From Plutella xylostella (lineage: Eukaryota; Arthropoda; Insecta; Lepidoptera; Plutellidae): a stretch of 64,000 bases of DNA. Position 1 is the first letter of the stretch. Every line of letters begins with the position of its first letter. Below the pieces are notes generated by a model. That model was not told the DNA's origin, searched no databases, and was given only the letters and a program-made list of their open reading frames with translations. The stretch spans positions 8,501,501 through 8,565,500 of the forward strand of contig NC_063983.1 in NCBI RefSeq assembly GCF_932276165.1, written 5' to 3'. Positions 19,741 to 30,896 of this stretch are shown piece after piece. Position numbers and translations under genes: made by a program.

Positions 19741-20938
19741 GTGTATAAATGCAATTGAATACATGTGCAAATAGGTTATTGATATGCGTGATTATTCAGG
19801 AATGTATGTGTACCAAGTACTTATAAAAATACATTAATGTATACCTCTGAGGATGATGAACTTTCTAATAAGGTATTAGTTTATTTTATGCTACGGCTAC
19901 GAGTGCTACGACCTAATATTGCTACGGATTGTCGTAGCAGGTCGCGTAGCATCGTCGTAGCATACTACGAAGCGCGTAGCTAACGTTCAACGGTCAAAGA
20001 TAAATCAATGATTTTATTATTATTATATTTATTACTTTATGGCTCGTGATCATCTCCTTAAACAAACATAAAATTAACGCACTAAGCAGAGTCCCTACTT
20101 AGACAGTGATTAACATTTTATCATTCTATTATTAACAAGAGAAAGGCCTGGAATATTATATTGATGAATTGAGACCTCCTCCTTTTTTGAAGTATGTTAA
20201 TATTTACCAAATATTACCACAAGTACCAGGGCATCATAGAACGGTAGTAAACCCGTTAGAATGGGGTTGCGGGATCGGATAATAACATCGAGAGAATAAT
20301 GCACACCCCACCGTATGAATATATTTACGTTTCTTTTAATGTTGCCAGCTTTCGAATGTTGCAATATTCGGTATTCGGTTTATAATCAATGTGATAAATA
20401 TGAAGTCTGAGACCTTAGAGCAGAAATTTTACTTAGCTCATGTTGTAATTCACTGATAGTGAAAGCAAATGCGCTACTAACTCTATCTTGATTGTACGTT
20501 GCATCATATGCATAATAATGAATAGGTAAATTACACAATGTATATATTTTTTGTAATTTATAGTCGTTTTATTGTCTTCTGCTTGCAACATTTTCACGAT
20601 CTTCAGTTGTTTTGAGCTGGTCACCCCGATTTTAGAACACGGCGCGTCGACTGGGCGCCTCGGGCGGCGCATATGGCGTGCGATTCCAAATTTAAAAATT
20701 ACACGCTCGGTTTGAATTTGGAACCGCATGTTAGCCGCTGAACCGGCCAGTAATCCGACTAGTATTCGTGACAAAAAGTTTGATTGCGATAATCGTATTT
20801 GAGTACTGTAATTGTTCAGGGATGTTTGGATTGTATTTATAAGCTTCTTTGGTCGTTTGTTTAGTTAGTCTGTTTATTTTGAAAGGAGTTTAATAATTGT
20901 CTAGTATAGGGACATATAGTGATGAAATATAAAAGTGT
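19741..20938. other. Intronic stretch with a GCTACG-rich palindromic segment
   Basis: There is no gene. At about 19891-19985 the motifs CTACG and CGTAG alternate many times, giving a self-complementary GC-rich island in AT-rich DNA. A GC-rich patch lies at 20620-20700 (GGCGCGTCGACTGGGCGCC). Confidence 0.6.
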
Positions 20939-20950
20939 GAATTAAATAAG

Positions 20951-22423
20951 CTAAAAAATAACAAAGCTCCGGGAGATGATGGAATAACGACAGAACTTCT
21001 GAAAGCCGGCGGTAGACCGATTTTAATAGCACTTCGGAGGCTGTTTAATTCCGTCATACTCGAAGTCACAAGCCCGGAGGCATGGAGCAGAAGTGTAGTG
21101 ACTTTGTTCTTCAAGAAAGGCAACAAAGCCCTATTGAAGAATTATAGACCCATTGCACTTCTGAGCCATGTGTACAAGCTGTTTTCGAGGGTTATTACGA
21201 ATCGTCTCGAGCAAAGACTCGACGACTTCCAGCCACCCGAACAAGCCGGGTTCCGAAAAGGCTATAGTACCATAGATCATATACACACGCTTCGGCAGGT
21301 TATACAGAAGACCGAGGAGTATAATCTACCTTTATGTCTAGCGTTTGTGGACTATGAGAAAGCCTTTGATTCTATTGAGCTCTGGGCGATGCTTCAATCC
21401 CTTCAGCGGTGCCATATAGACTATCGCTATATCGAGGTGTTGAGATGTATGTACAATGCTGCCACAATGTCAGTTCGATTACACGAACATAGCACAAAAC
21501 CGATCCAGTTGCAAAGGGGCGTGAGACAGGGAGATGTTATTTCTCCGAAACTGTTCACCTGTGCACTGGAAGATGTTTTTAAGCTTGTAGAGTGGAAAAG
21601 ACTGGGCATTAACGTCAATGGCGAATATATCTCTCATCTACGATTTGCTGATGACATAGTGATTATGGCGGAAACGCTGGAGGAGTTAGGCGAAATGCTC
21701 ACAGACCTCAATGATGCCTCTAAACAAGTTGGGCTGAAAATGAACATGGACAAGACAAAGGTCATGTCGAACGAACATGTTTCATCATCGCCCGTAACTG
21801 TAGGAGGTGTCACCATCGAAGTTGTCGATCAGTATCCCTACCTAGGACAAGTGATCCGATTAGGTAAATCCAACTTCGATAAAGAGGTAGCTCGTAGAAT
21901 CCAACTCGGATGGGCAGCGTTCGGGAAATTACGACACATCTTCACTGAAAACATACCTCAGTGTCTGAAAACAAAAGTTTTCAATCAGTGCGTGTTGCCA
22001 GTGATGACTTACGGAGCCGAGACGTGGTGCTTCACCAAAGGGCTTATCCACAAGCTCAGAGTTGCTCAGCGTGCTATGGAAAGGGCTATGTTAGGCGTGT
22101 CCCTGCGAGATAGAATTCGTAATGAAGAAATCCGCAGGAGAACTAAAGTTACCGACATAGCCAAAAGGATTAGCACGCTGAAGTGGCAATGGGCTGGCCA
22201 CGTAGCCCGCAGAGCCGACGACCGCTGGAGTAGAAAGGTTCTGGAGTGGAGACCCCGTGTCGGCAAACGGCGTGTCGGTCGCCCCCCAACCCGTTGGTCT
22301 GATGATCTGCGGAAGGTAGCGGGAAGCCGCTGGATGCAGATGGCGGGTGACCGTTTGGGGTGGCGATCGTTAGGAGAGGCCTATGTCCAACAGTGGACTA
22401 CAGAAGGCTGAGAGAGAGAGAGA
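20951..22423 (+). mobile_element. RTE-type LINE, 5'-truncated, with 12-bp target duplication
   Basis: A single open frame runs from the left end to a stop at 22409-22411. It starts inside the reverse transcriptase (KNNKAPGDDG), continues through LKNYRPIALL, palm motif A (CLAFVDYEKAFDS), QRGVRQGDVISP, the FADD catalytic motif, YLGQVI, and ends with the conserved RTE C-terminus (LKWQWAGHVARR and GRPPTRW, then GEAYVQQW). The apurinic endonuclease is missing. A GA repeat tail follows the stop. GAATTAAATAAG occurs on both sides (20939-20950 and 22424-22435), fixing the ends. The retained ORF is intact over 487 codons, so this is a fairly young, dead-on-arrival insertion in the Ctf18 intron. Confidence 0.9.
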
Positions 22424-22435
22424 GAATTAAATAAG

Positions 22436-24100
22436 TATAGAATCTATGTAGTCATTGAGAAAAACTTACATTTGTCTGGCACTCTGCAAATACATTTATA
22501 TGCAGTACTTACACTGAAAACGAATAAAATGTACTTGAAATAAATAGACAATCGTTTTTATCTAATATTATTCAAACGTGGCCACAGATCGGGTTCACGC
22601 ATGGCGCGAATATTTCCCCGCCGACAGCGAGCTCGTTACACTATTATTTGAATTTGGAAAACGAACGGCCCCCGCCCCGGGCGCTTTGTTCTAACCTGCC
22701 AGCTATTTGTTGTGTAATGTACACAATGCACTACCGAAAAATAACTGTCGGACGTTTTATTTTTTATCGCTTTTGTTGTGCGGCCATCTGTTTTTTTCGC
22801 TAATGAACGCTTGTCGAGTGTGATACTTTTGAGGGTTGCAACACGCCAAATGTAACTGTTAGCTATTTAATGAGTTGCAGAATTTTACTAGCTATTCCGC
22901 TGGTAAAATGTTCTTCAACTGCAACCCGCTAAATTAGCATTCCCGTGAGCATATAACATTCCGCGAATAAAATCTAAGCTTCCTCTGCAAACCGCAATTG
23001 CTGCAATGATACAATTTGCCCCACAAAAGGGGTTTCTGTAAAAACTAGCTAACAAGCGCGCCCGCGGCTCCAGCTGTGCATTCATCGACACTTGACCCTT
23101 CACCAACGCCGACTGCAGTCTAGAAACCGCCCCTATATGTTAGTAATACGAGTCACAAGCCGCATAACAAATTTGAATTCACAGGACTGTTAGGAGAATG
23201 AATAGAGTCTAATTCACAATTTGAAACGCGCCCGCTGATGCTTCCAAATTTAAATTTCATACCGCGTTCCACAAATGAAGTTGGATTGGAAAAGAAAATT
23301 ATGGAGATGATATAGCCCCGCCCCCGGTAACGCGCAAATATGGATTTGATTATTATACGTTGTAATTTCAGAACTGCCGGTAGGTGTGGTGCTGGATTGC
23401 TAGTACATTTACCGTTTGTTTTAGGTACATATTATAAAGTTTGTTGGAGATAAAATCATGCTGCTGTATCTCTCTAAAACTTAAACTCGATTGTTCTGTC
23501 CTGGTCTTAGCTTTACTCAATAAATGGTCATAAAAAAGACAATCATTGTACATAGAAAAAATAAAAATAACTGAAAATAAATTATTTATATAAACATAAA
23601 GAGATAGACTGGGTTTCACTTGACGGACGGGAGGCATTAGTTTAGATGTTTTGATTGAAGTTGGTCTGTAAAGAACATTCGTTTTCTTTCAATGCATTAT
23701 TTATTCACTTTTAGCGGTGATTTGGTCCATTACACTTATCATTTGTATAAAAACGTTTGTAAACGCTAAAGTAATCGGTAAAAAGGTGGACAAATATAAC
23801 GCTTTTTATGATAAATCATAGTATTTTCAGTCGTTATTGCTTGTTGAAATTTAATATGTGTCCTTTTAAAAAGATGTTTTTCCTCTTTGTTATACATGGA
23901 GGGACTTTCCTATGAAATATTTTACACAGGGTCAAATTTTATAACTGATTTCCTGTTGTCGGGTACATTGATCTGGCAATGCCTATTTTGCTGATAGAAA
24001 TCCGCCGTATTAATTTATTTATAGCCTGATTTAACCTTGAATGCAATCGGTTAAGTCCATTTCGGATAAATATATAAAACAAGGGCATTCTAAAGCAATG
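22436..24100. other. Intronic stretch without recognisable gene
   Basis: There are no exons or element ends I can support. GC-rich islands alternate with AT-rich DNA. The motif TTTGAATTTGG or close variants occurs near GC-rich patches (about 22648 and 23216-23262), as it also does near 39290 and 48285; this may be chance or an old repeat. Confidence 0.5.
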
Positions 24101-24106
24101 TACGTA

Positions 24107-24219
24107 CACTCACGAGCAATGAAAAAATTGACAGTAGAACCAAATTACTCCTAAACAGGTAAACCGTTTTTTTTTAAGTTGGCATTTTATGAGTGGAACT
24201 TTTTCATAGCTCGTGAGTG
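24107..24219. mobile_element. 113-bp MITE with TA duplication (Tc1/mariner-like)
   Basis: The ends are CACTCACGAGCAATGAAAAA and its near complement, with TA on both sides (24105-24106 and 24220-24221). A partial relative (TTTTTCATTCCTCGTCAGTG) is at 40191-40213. A TA duplication is typical of Tc1/mariner-derived MITEs. Confidence 0.65.
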
Positions 24220-24226
24220 TAGCTTT

Positions 24227-24496
24227 AGCTCTTACCGACATAGCTGTCAAAATATGCAAGCTGAAGTGGCAGTGGGCTGGTCATATCTGCCGAAGAACCG
24301 ATAACCTTTGGGGTAGACGAGTTCTCGAGTGGAGACCACGAACAGGCAAATGCAGCGTGGGACGCCCTCCTGCCCGCTGGACTGACGACCTTAGGCGGGT
24401 GGCGGGTAGTGGTTGGATGAGATGGCCGAGGACCGAGTGTTGTGGCGCTCCTTGGGAGAGGCCTATGTCCAGCAGTGGATGATTATTGGCTGATGA
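24227..24496 (+). mobile_element. RTE LINE 3' fragment with 13-bp target duplication
   Basis: It encodes the RTE C-terminus (LKWQWAGHICRRTDN, then GRPPARWTDDLRRVAGSGW), with a frameshift before the end, and finishes with a TGATGA-type tail. TGAGTGTAGCTTT flanks it (24214-24226 and 24497-24509). The left duplication overlaps the end of the MITE at 24107-24219, so the LINE landed on the edge of an existing MITE. Confidence 0.85.
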
Positions 24497-24509
24497 TGAG
24501 TGTAGCTTT

Positions 24510-26734
24510 CAGTTGAAAATAATAATAATTAGAAGTGTCTTGCCGTTTTTGAGTAAATAACTCCATGCCTTGATACCGGACACATTCACTACATGTAACT
24601 CCTTACAATCACCTATATCATGCATCTCTCATAATCGTACACTAAAAAATATCATAAATATTATTCCTCACTATATTTTCACTCGATAATATTGGTTGAG
24701 AAAATCTATATGATGGCATTAAATAAATACAGCCTCGATTATTGGAAGATATCGAAGTATGTTAGATGCGGGGCGATACAAATAGGCTATTTCGAGCAGC
24801 CTTATTTGTAAGGGTAAAGGAATAAAATGTATCGGTTTGTCGGAAATAGATACTGTTATTTATTATCGTTTACATTTATGGTTTCGTTTGAGTGTTGATG
24901 TCGTGGGTGCTGTGTGGATTGGATGTTGTTTAATTATTACGCATTTAGGTTATAGCATAATAATAAATGAAATTAAATAATAAGAAAATGAATTATGTAA
25001 CACAGCAAAAAAGTTATTATAATTTCTATTAATATTTCACAAGGTTATATTTAACGTAGGTACCTAATTTCTATGAATCGTAATTCTGTAATAAATGACC
25101 TGACATGATTTCCGCGAGCGGTTTTGTAAAGATGCTACAGAAACGATCCTGTGTAAGAAAATTTAGAATTTAAAATTTTTGTGTAAGAAAAGTAAACTTA
25201 TTTTATAAGTATCAATTCGTACACTCTGACTCGTATTACCAACTTCCCAGCAGCGAAGCCTATCCCGGCCAGCGATCCCGCGCCAATACGTTATCCAAAT
25301 AACAAAATAACACCCACGGCGCCTCATAAAGAAACAATCTAAACTTCCATTTTCTTACCAAGTTTACGTCGTCCCATTTGCCAGTAAATAAGTAGTTATA
25401 AGCTTTCCGATACTGTATACGGTTGTCTGTGGAGACCTCGCGAATGATGAAAAATGACCGTTGGAAAATTGGCGGGATTCGAAGAAACCGCCGGGATTGT
25501 GTGACGGGGACGGATTTGGAACAAGGGATGCTCGAAATAATATGATTTAATATTTAAGAGTTTTTATCCGTAATAAATCTGGCATGACTGTCTTGGTAAT
25601 AAGAATAAGTATAACAGTGTTAGGAGGAATATTTGCGGAGTATTTTTGTTTTATGTTTTTTGCACATCGATTAAATTATAAATAACTGGTGCTAACAAGC
25701 GATTCTTATCACGAATTCATAATAATTAGAATAATTTATAATGCATATGATCTGATGATACATGTAATTTGAAATTTTATATTTATAATTAACGCTGACT
25801 TTTGTCCCAAAGTATCAGGCTTTAAAGCCGGAATCAATTCCCAACTGGGGTAGATATAAAGCTGGACGTAACCTCCTATAGGTAAGGTACAATTGATTAG
25901 TCACTCGTGAACCCGTAGTCCTGAAGCGTCCCGTCCTGCCCCCGTATTTTGTAACTCCGAGTGGCATTGGTTCTTATAAATGGCTATCAACTTAGAGCAT
26001 TGAAAGAAAGAAAGAAAGAAAGAAAGAAAATAATATTTATTGCCGAAACATTTTCAAACATGCGGAAAGAATCACTAGTACTAATCCTATTTCTAAACAT
26101 AATTATTCCTATATGTAAATACAGACTTTCGGCAAAAGGTGCCATGCTCAGCATTTGCTGCCGTAAACAGATGTTTTGTGACAGCGCTGTTTTTCAGCAC
26201 GTCCCTGGGTGTTGTGTTAACTAAATAAATAGAACATTATATGTGAGTGGTGTGTGTCAGTGTGAATGTATGTATGTATGCGTGTGTGTTGTGAGAATGT
26301 GTGCTTTGGTATGATTATATGTAATAATATATTATATTATTGCATAATGCATTATGAATTAATACCTTTTTACTGACTAATCTGATTTCAAAAACTTTTC
26401 ATGTTGAATGTAAGCATACATTTTTATGCTTCTTTCATATTTTTTCACTAATATTTGTTGTGTTTTCGGTTAATAAGTCTCTAAGTTGATTCCAAATATC
26501 AAGGCTTGCTAACGCCCAAAAAGTTACAAAATACAGGGGCACACAAGGTACAGTTGATAAGTCACTCCTGAAATTCCAGTTATATTTGCCCCGTTGCCCT
26601 AAAACGCCCCCGTCCTGAGTGCGGCCCTGCCCCGCGCTCGTGTAGTCGTATTTGTGCGGCAGATTGCCTCAGATTGTGTTGTTTGCGAGCGGAGGCCGCG
26701 ACAGGGCGGGGACAGTCTCTTACTGTTTACTGCT
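24510..26734. other. Intronic stretch with a minus-strand LINE/SINE tail
   Basis: There is no exon. A (GAAA)n run at 25999-26029 followed by ATAATATTTATTGCC is the reverse complement of a retroposon 3' end with a (TTTC)n tail, and the element may extend to about 26220. A second such tail lies at 37325-37360. Confidence 0.5.
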
Positions 26735-27108
26735 TGTTGGATAAATATATTTAATAAAATAAATATTATATAGGTTTTTGCTCACGTGAAGGTTCAAGGT
26801 CCAAAGCTCGGCGTGGAGGGCCCTCCCGATGCTTGAGTAATCCGTTTTAATCTTGAGGTTCTCACACACAAAATCACATGTCCACTTATAATCGTATACA
26901 CAAATATAATGCCTAATAGCCGCTGGTAATATTTAACCGAAAATACAAATATTGCGAATAACGAGACCGCGCCGAAATACAAGAGCAGATAACCCGACGA
27001 GAGGCTGCCAACGACTGAGTAGACTGTCAAAAATAAAAGAACCTACCCACATACAAATATAAGAACCTACCCACATACAATTATTAAAGTGTTCGTCGGT
27101 ACCGAACA
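26735..27108 (-). repeat. 3' LTR of BEL/Pao element
   Basis: On the minus strand it runs from TGTTCGGTACCGACGAACAC to TTATCCAACA. Directly before it in the element is a purine-rich tract (GGCGGGAGAA at 27109-27118), the expected plus-strand primer. A duplicated 21-base block with AGAACCTACCCACATACAA occurs twice in tandem near the U3 start (27038-27082). Confidence 0.9.
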
Positions 27109-27188
27109 TTCTCCCGCCTAAGCAGTAACCGCTGCTTACAAATAAATAAGTATACAAGTATATACGTACAACCGATTTTTTTTTGTAA

Positions 27189-28163
27189 TTAGTCTAAAGG
27201 CAGTCTAGATAGCCTACCTATTGCCCGCTTGAGCGTTGCTCCATTTGCAACCCGAATATCCGCTAATCTGACCACACCATCCGATCCTGGGTAGAGTTTA
27301 ATTATCCGACCGCGATTCCACTGAAGAGGGGGGACGTTGTCCTCTTTCAGCAGAACTAAATCACCTTCCTTAGGAGGAGAGGTGGAGTCCGTCCATTTGA
27401 CCCGCTGTTGCAAAGTGTGAAGATATTCTAAGTGCCACCGATGCCAAAAACTTTGTGAAATTTGCTGTAACAGCTGAAACCGACTTAATCTATTCATCTT
27501 CACATCTTGCAACGGATACTCCGGTAGAGCATCCAGCGGATGACCGATATGATGGACAAGCTGGAGGATCAAAAATCCAAGTAATACCGCGCTTGGACAT
27601 ATTATGACCGATATAATTTTGATTTTGTTCCAAAAAACGATAAACTTCCCTTAAATAATTATCAGCACCCTTATAATTAGTGCCACAGTCCGACCGAATA
27701 AGGGAGGGCAAGCCGCGCCTTGACACAAGCCGAGACAAGGCGGCAATAAAAGCCTCAGTAGATAGTTCCGAAACCTACTCCAGGTGAACCGATTTTGTGG
27801 CCAGACACACGAACACGCATAAGTATGCTTTGGTGATTTTCGGATTCCGTAACTTATGTGTTTTGACCTGGAAAGGTCCAGCAAAATCCGTACCGATACC
27901 TTGAAAAGGTCTAGCCGAAGTAACGCGATCACAAGGCAAATTACCCATCAATGGCTGAGTCGTCAGGCCTTTCAATTTGTAACATTGAATGCACTTAAAA
28001 GTGACATTCCTGACAGCTCTCCTAGCTGAAAGTACCCAAAAATTCCGTTGTAATATAGCCGTAAGAGCATTTGGTCCCGCATGACAATTTTTCAAATGCA
28101 AATCCAAAATTAAAAGTTTTACGAAATGTCCCGATTTTGGCAGAAGCAAGGGATGTTTTGCTT
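27189..28163 (-). pseudogene. BEL/Pao integrase region, disrupted
   Basis: Three overlapping frames together cover an integrase. 27775-28149 holds the zinc-binding part (HAGPNALTAIL, then CIQCYKLKGLTTQPLMG) and the start of the catalytic core (GIGTDFAGPF). A TAG at about 27772-27776 breaks the frame where the next frame continues with STEAFIAAL and SDCGTNYKGA. After ITWIFDPP a deletion removes the segment with the catalytic glutamate, and the frame at 27189-27572 resumes with GHPLDALPEYPL and the C-terminal WHRWHLEYLHTLQQR domain. A one-base shift near 28160 separates the whole from RNase H. The integrase is therefore nonfunctional in this copy. Confidence 0.85.
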
Positions 28164-30896
28164 CTAATCCGATCCATTTTGGAGCCGACCGCCAACGCGC
28201 AACAGTCCACGAGAGTCTACGAATGGAGTAAGACTCCTTAAATTGCCTCTGATCTGCTCGCTGTTACCTAGAGCTTCAATTTCCGAACCGAAATGTTTCT
28301 TTTGAATCAAACTGACCCAACAAAGTAAGGATTCTTTCCTTTCTGTCACCGTTAAATATTGCTTTGAAATCCGATTATTTTTATTTTTACAATTATGAAT
28401 AAATCTCCGAATCCAACCTGTAGCCGATATTAATTTATCAAGTGAACTATATTTATCTAAAATCCACTCAAATTCCGAATCCGATTCCGTTTTAGTAACT
28501 GCACAACATCTAATACCAGGCAGTTCCGAAGGCCTCTCCACCTCGCGAGAGGGCCAGGCGGACTCATGTTGAGTAAGCCAGGCAGGTTCCCACCACAATG
28601 GATGAGAAAGTAACGTTGAAGCCGTTGACCCTCGTGAAGCGACGTCTGCCGGATTCAAATTGCCAGGTACATGTCGCCAGGTGATAGTAACCGCAGAATT
28701 TTGAATTTGGGAAACTCTGTTAGCCTCGTATACTTGAAGAGTATGAGGTGATGTATTAATCCATGCCAAAGAAATCATACTGTCGGTCCATCCAACTATC
28801 TCCTCAAATTCAACGGATCTTTGAAGACAAAGACTCACATGATTGAGAAGCTTAACCAGTAGCACGGCTCCACACAACTCCAATTTAGGAATGGTGGGAC
28901 GTGTCCTGAGAGGGGCGACCTTGCTCTTAGCCATGAGCAAGTGTACCGACACCGAGCCGTCTTGGTTACTTGATCGCAAATAAACCACTGCCGCAAAACC
29001 TAACTCCGAAGCATCACAGAACCCATGTAATGAGTAGCTGCTTGCAGGCTTAGTCATAGTACATCGAGGAATAGCCAACCTTTTAAGGTTAACCAAGTCT
29101 TCCCGAAACGCTTGCCACTCACGCAACAAATCCGAAGGTAAAGGATCATTCCAATCGAGCTTGTTTAGCCAAAAACGCTGCAGTAAACATTTAACCCAAT
29201 ACACTACTGGGCAAATCCAACCCTTAGGGTCAAATATCCGGGCAACTACAGATAAAATAGATCGTTTAGTGTCCGAACTCGATGCACCAAGATTTAGTTT
29301 ATAAGAAAAGACATCTCGAACCGGATCATACAAAACGCCGAGAACCGCAACCGTATGGGGATTTTCCGAATTTTCAAATAAGAGAGGTAATTGTTTATGA
29401 TCATCAGGTAAACCTTGTAGGATTGCTGAGCTATTTGAAATCCATTTACGGAGCTCATAACCACCCGATTTCATTAAAGTAATGAGTTCTTGCTGAAGGC
29501 TCAACGCATCAGATTCCGAATCCGTACCAGTGATTATGTCATCTACGTACACATCTGTTCTTAAAACCGCTGCCGCACGAGGAAGGCTTTCACGCTCTTG
29601 CTCGGCGAGCTCCAAGATTGTTCGATTAGCAATGTACGGGCTACACCGCAACCCGTAAGTGTTAGTACACAACTCATATGTGAGGAGAGGCTGATCAGGA
29701 GACTCCCGCCATAATATAAGTTGGTACTTCCGATCCGATTCGTCTATTACCGTTTGCCGAAACATTTGTTTGACGTCACAAATGAAAATAATTTTATGTC
29801 TCCGAAAATTTAATAAAATGTCCGTTATGTCCCTTTGTAATTTGGGACCAGTGTGAAGACACTGATTCAATGATACGCCCGTAGATGTGACGCAACTGCC
29901 ATTAAAAACCACCCGAATTTTGGGCACGTCACCCGAATATTTAAAAACCGCATGATGTGGGATAAAAAAGTGTTCCTCGCCCGATTTATAATTAAATTTT
30001 GAAACCGACATATGTCCCAGTTCTTCATACTCCCGCATAAAACTGATGTACTCCTTTCTTAAGACCGAATTTTTCATAAGCCGTCTTTCTACCGCATGAA
30101 ATTGTTTCTCGGCTATGTAACGAGACTCACCTAACACTGGACGCGAGGAAACAAATAAAAGTCGAGTAGAGAACCGACCGTCTGATAGCCGATGTGTATT
30201 TTGCTTATAAAGCTGTTCACACTCCGCATCAGCTGGGGTGATCTGTGAAACCGATGGAGGCTCCTCAACCTCCCAAAACTTTTGTAAAGCATCCGAAAGT
30301 GATAAAGCAAAAACATCACCTGCTGGCTCCGAAGTTACGTCAAACGAATGATCAATAGGTCCCAATAAAATGTAACCAAATACCGAATTATACGCCGTTA
30401 AACCGTTTGTACCTAAAGTAATTTTATCACCACCGACTAGTGAACCGTAAACATCCGAACCGAGTAATAACTCAACTGGTTTGGACTTATGAAACTCTGG
30501 ATCAGCTAAGAACAGTCCTTCACATAAATTTAATACCGATTCATTTAAATTAAATGTTGGCTGATTACCGACAAGATTCCGTAAACAAGTAACCGGAGTG
30601 GAGATAACCGGAAACCGCTTTCCCGAAGGTGAAAATGAAACACAAGACCGACCGAAAATATTACCGAGTTCTAATCCTCCTACCCCTCTCACCAGCTCAT
30701 CCGTAGGTTCTAACATTAATCCTAACTTCCTAGCTAAATTTAAGGTTATAAGAGAGCCTTGGGATCCTGCATCTAATAAAGCCCGAATTTCAACAAAATC
30801 ATCCAAGTTATCACCATGCACTCTTACAATAGCCGTAGGAAGTAAAATAGTTTTATGTTGAACAGGTGATCGCAATGGGTAGGTAGGAGCCGTATC
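28164..30896 (-). CDS. BEL/Pao pol: protease, reverse transcriptase, RNase H
   Basis: A continuous frame of about 900 codons sits in the same frame as gag, separated only by a TAG at 30897-30899. Near its start is a retropepsin-like site (IRALLDAGSQGS, with DAG where most have DSG or DTG). The reverse transcriptase follows, with FICDVKQMFRQ and the YVDD catalytic motif near residue 445. RNase H has HGFCDASELGFAAVVYL near residue 615 and TIPKLELCGAVLL. The frame ends at GGRLQNGSD, where a frameshift cuts off integrase. No ATG is needed if the TAG is read through; the first ATG-like position is internal. RT and RNase H look intact. Confidence 0.85.
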   Translation of the reverse strand, partial: DTAPTYPLRSPVQHKTILLPTAIVRVHGDNLDDFVEIRALLDAGSQGSLITLNLARKLGLMLEPTDELVRGVGGLELGNIFGRSCVSFSPSGKRFPVISTPVTCLRNLVGNQPTFNLNESVLNLCEGLFLADPEFHKSKPVELLLGSDVYGSLVGGDKITLGTNGLTAYNSVFGYILLGPIDHSFDVTSEPAGDVFALSLSDALQKFWEVEEPPSVSQITPADAECEQLYKQNTHRLSDGRFSTRLLFVSSRPVLGESRYIAEKQFHAVERRLMKNSVLRKEYISFMREYEELGHMSVSKFNYKSGEEHFFIPHHAVFKYSGDVPKIRVVFNGSCVTSTGVSLNQCLHTGPKLQRDITDILLNFRRHKIIFICDVKQMFRQTVIDESDRKYQLILWRESPDQPLLTYELCTNTYGLRCSPYIANRTILELAEQERESLPRAAAVLRTDVYVDDIITGTDSESDALSLQQELITLMKSGGYELRKWISNSSAILQGLPDDHKQLPLLFENSENPHTVAVLGVLYDPVRDVFSYKLNLGASSSDTKRSILSVVARIFDPKGWICPVVYWVKCLLQRFWLNKLDWNDPLPSDLLREWQAFREDLVNLKRLAIPRCTMTKPASSYSLHGFCDASELGFAAVVYLRSSNQDGSVSVHLLMAKSKVAPLRTRPTIPKLELCGAVLLVKLLNHVSLCLQRSVEFEEIVGWTDSMISLAWINTSPHTLQVYEANRVSQIQNSAVTITWRHVPGNLNPADVASRGSTASTLLSHPLWWEPAWLTQHESAWPSREVERPSELPGIRCCAVTKTESDSEFEWILDKYSSLDKLISATGWIRRFIHNCKNKNNRISKQYLTVTERKESLLCWVSLIQKKHFGSEIEALGNSEQIRGNLRSLTPFVDSRGLLRVGGRLQNGSD

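Noticed and set aside
26794..27030. 78-residue minus-strand frame duplicated at 33229-33465
   Set aside because: It is LTR sequence of the BEL/Pao element, so duplication is expected, and it shows no recognisable protein feature.
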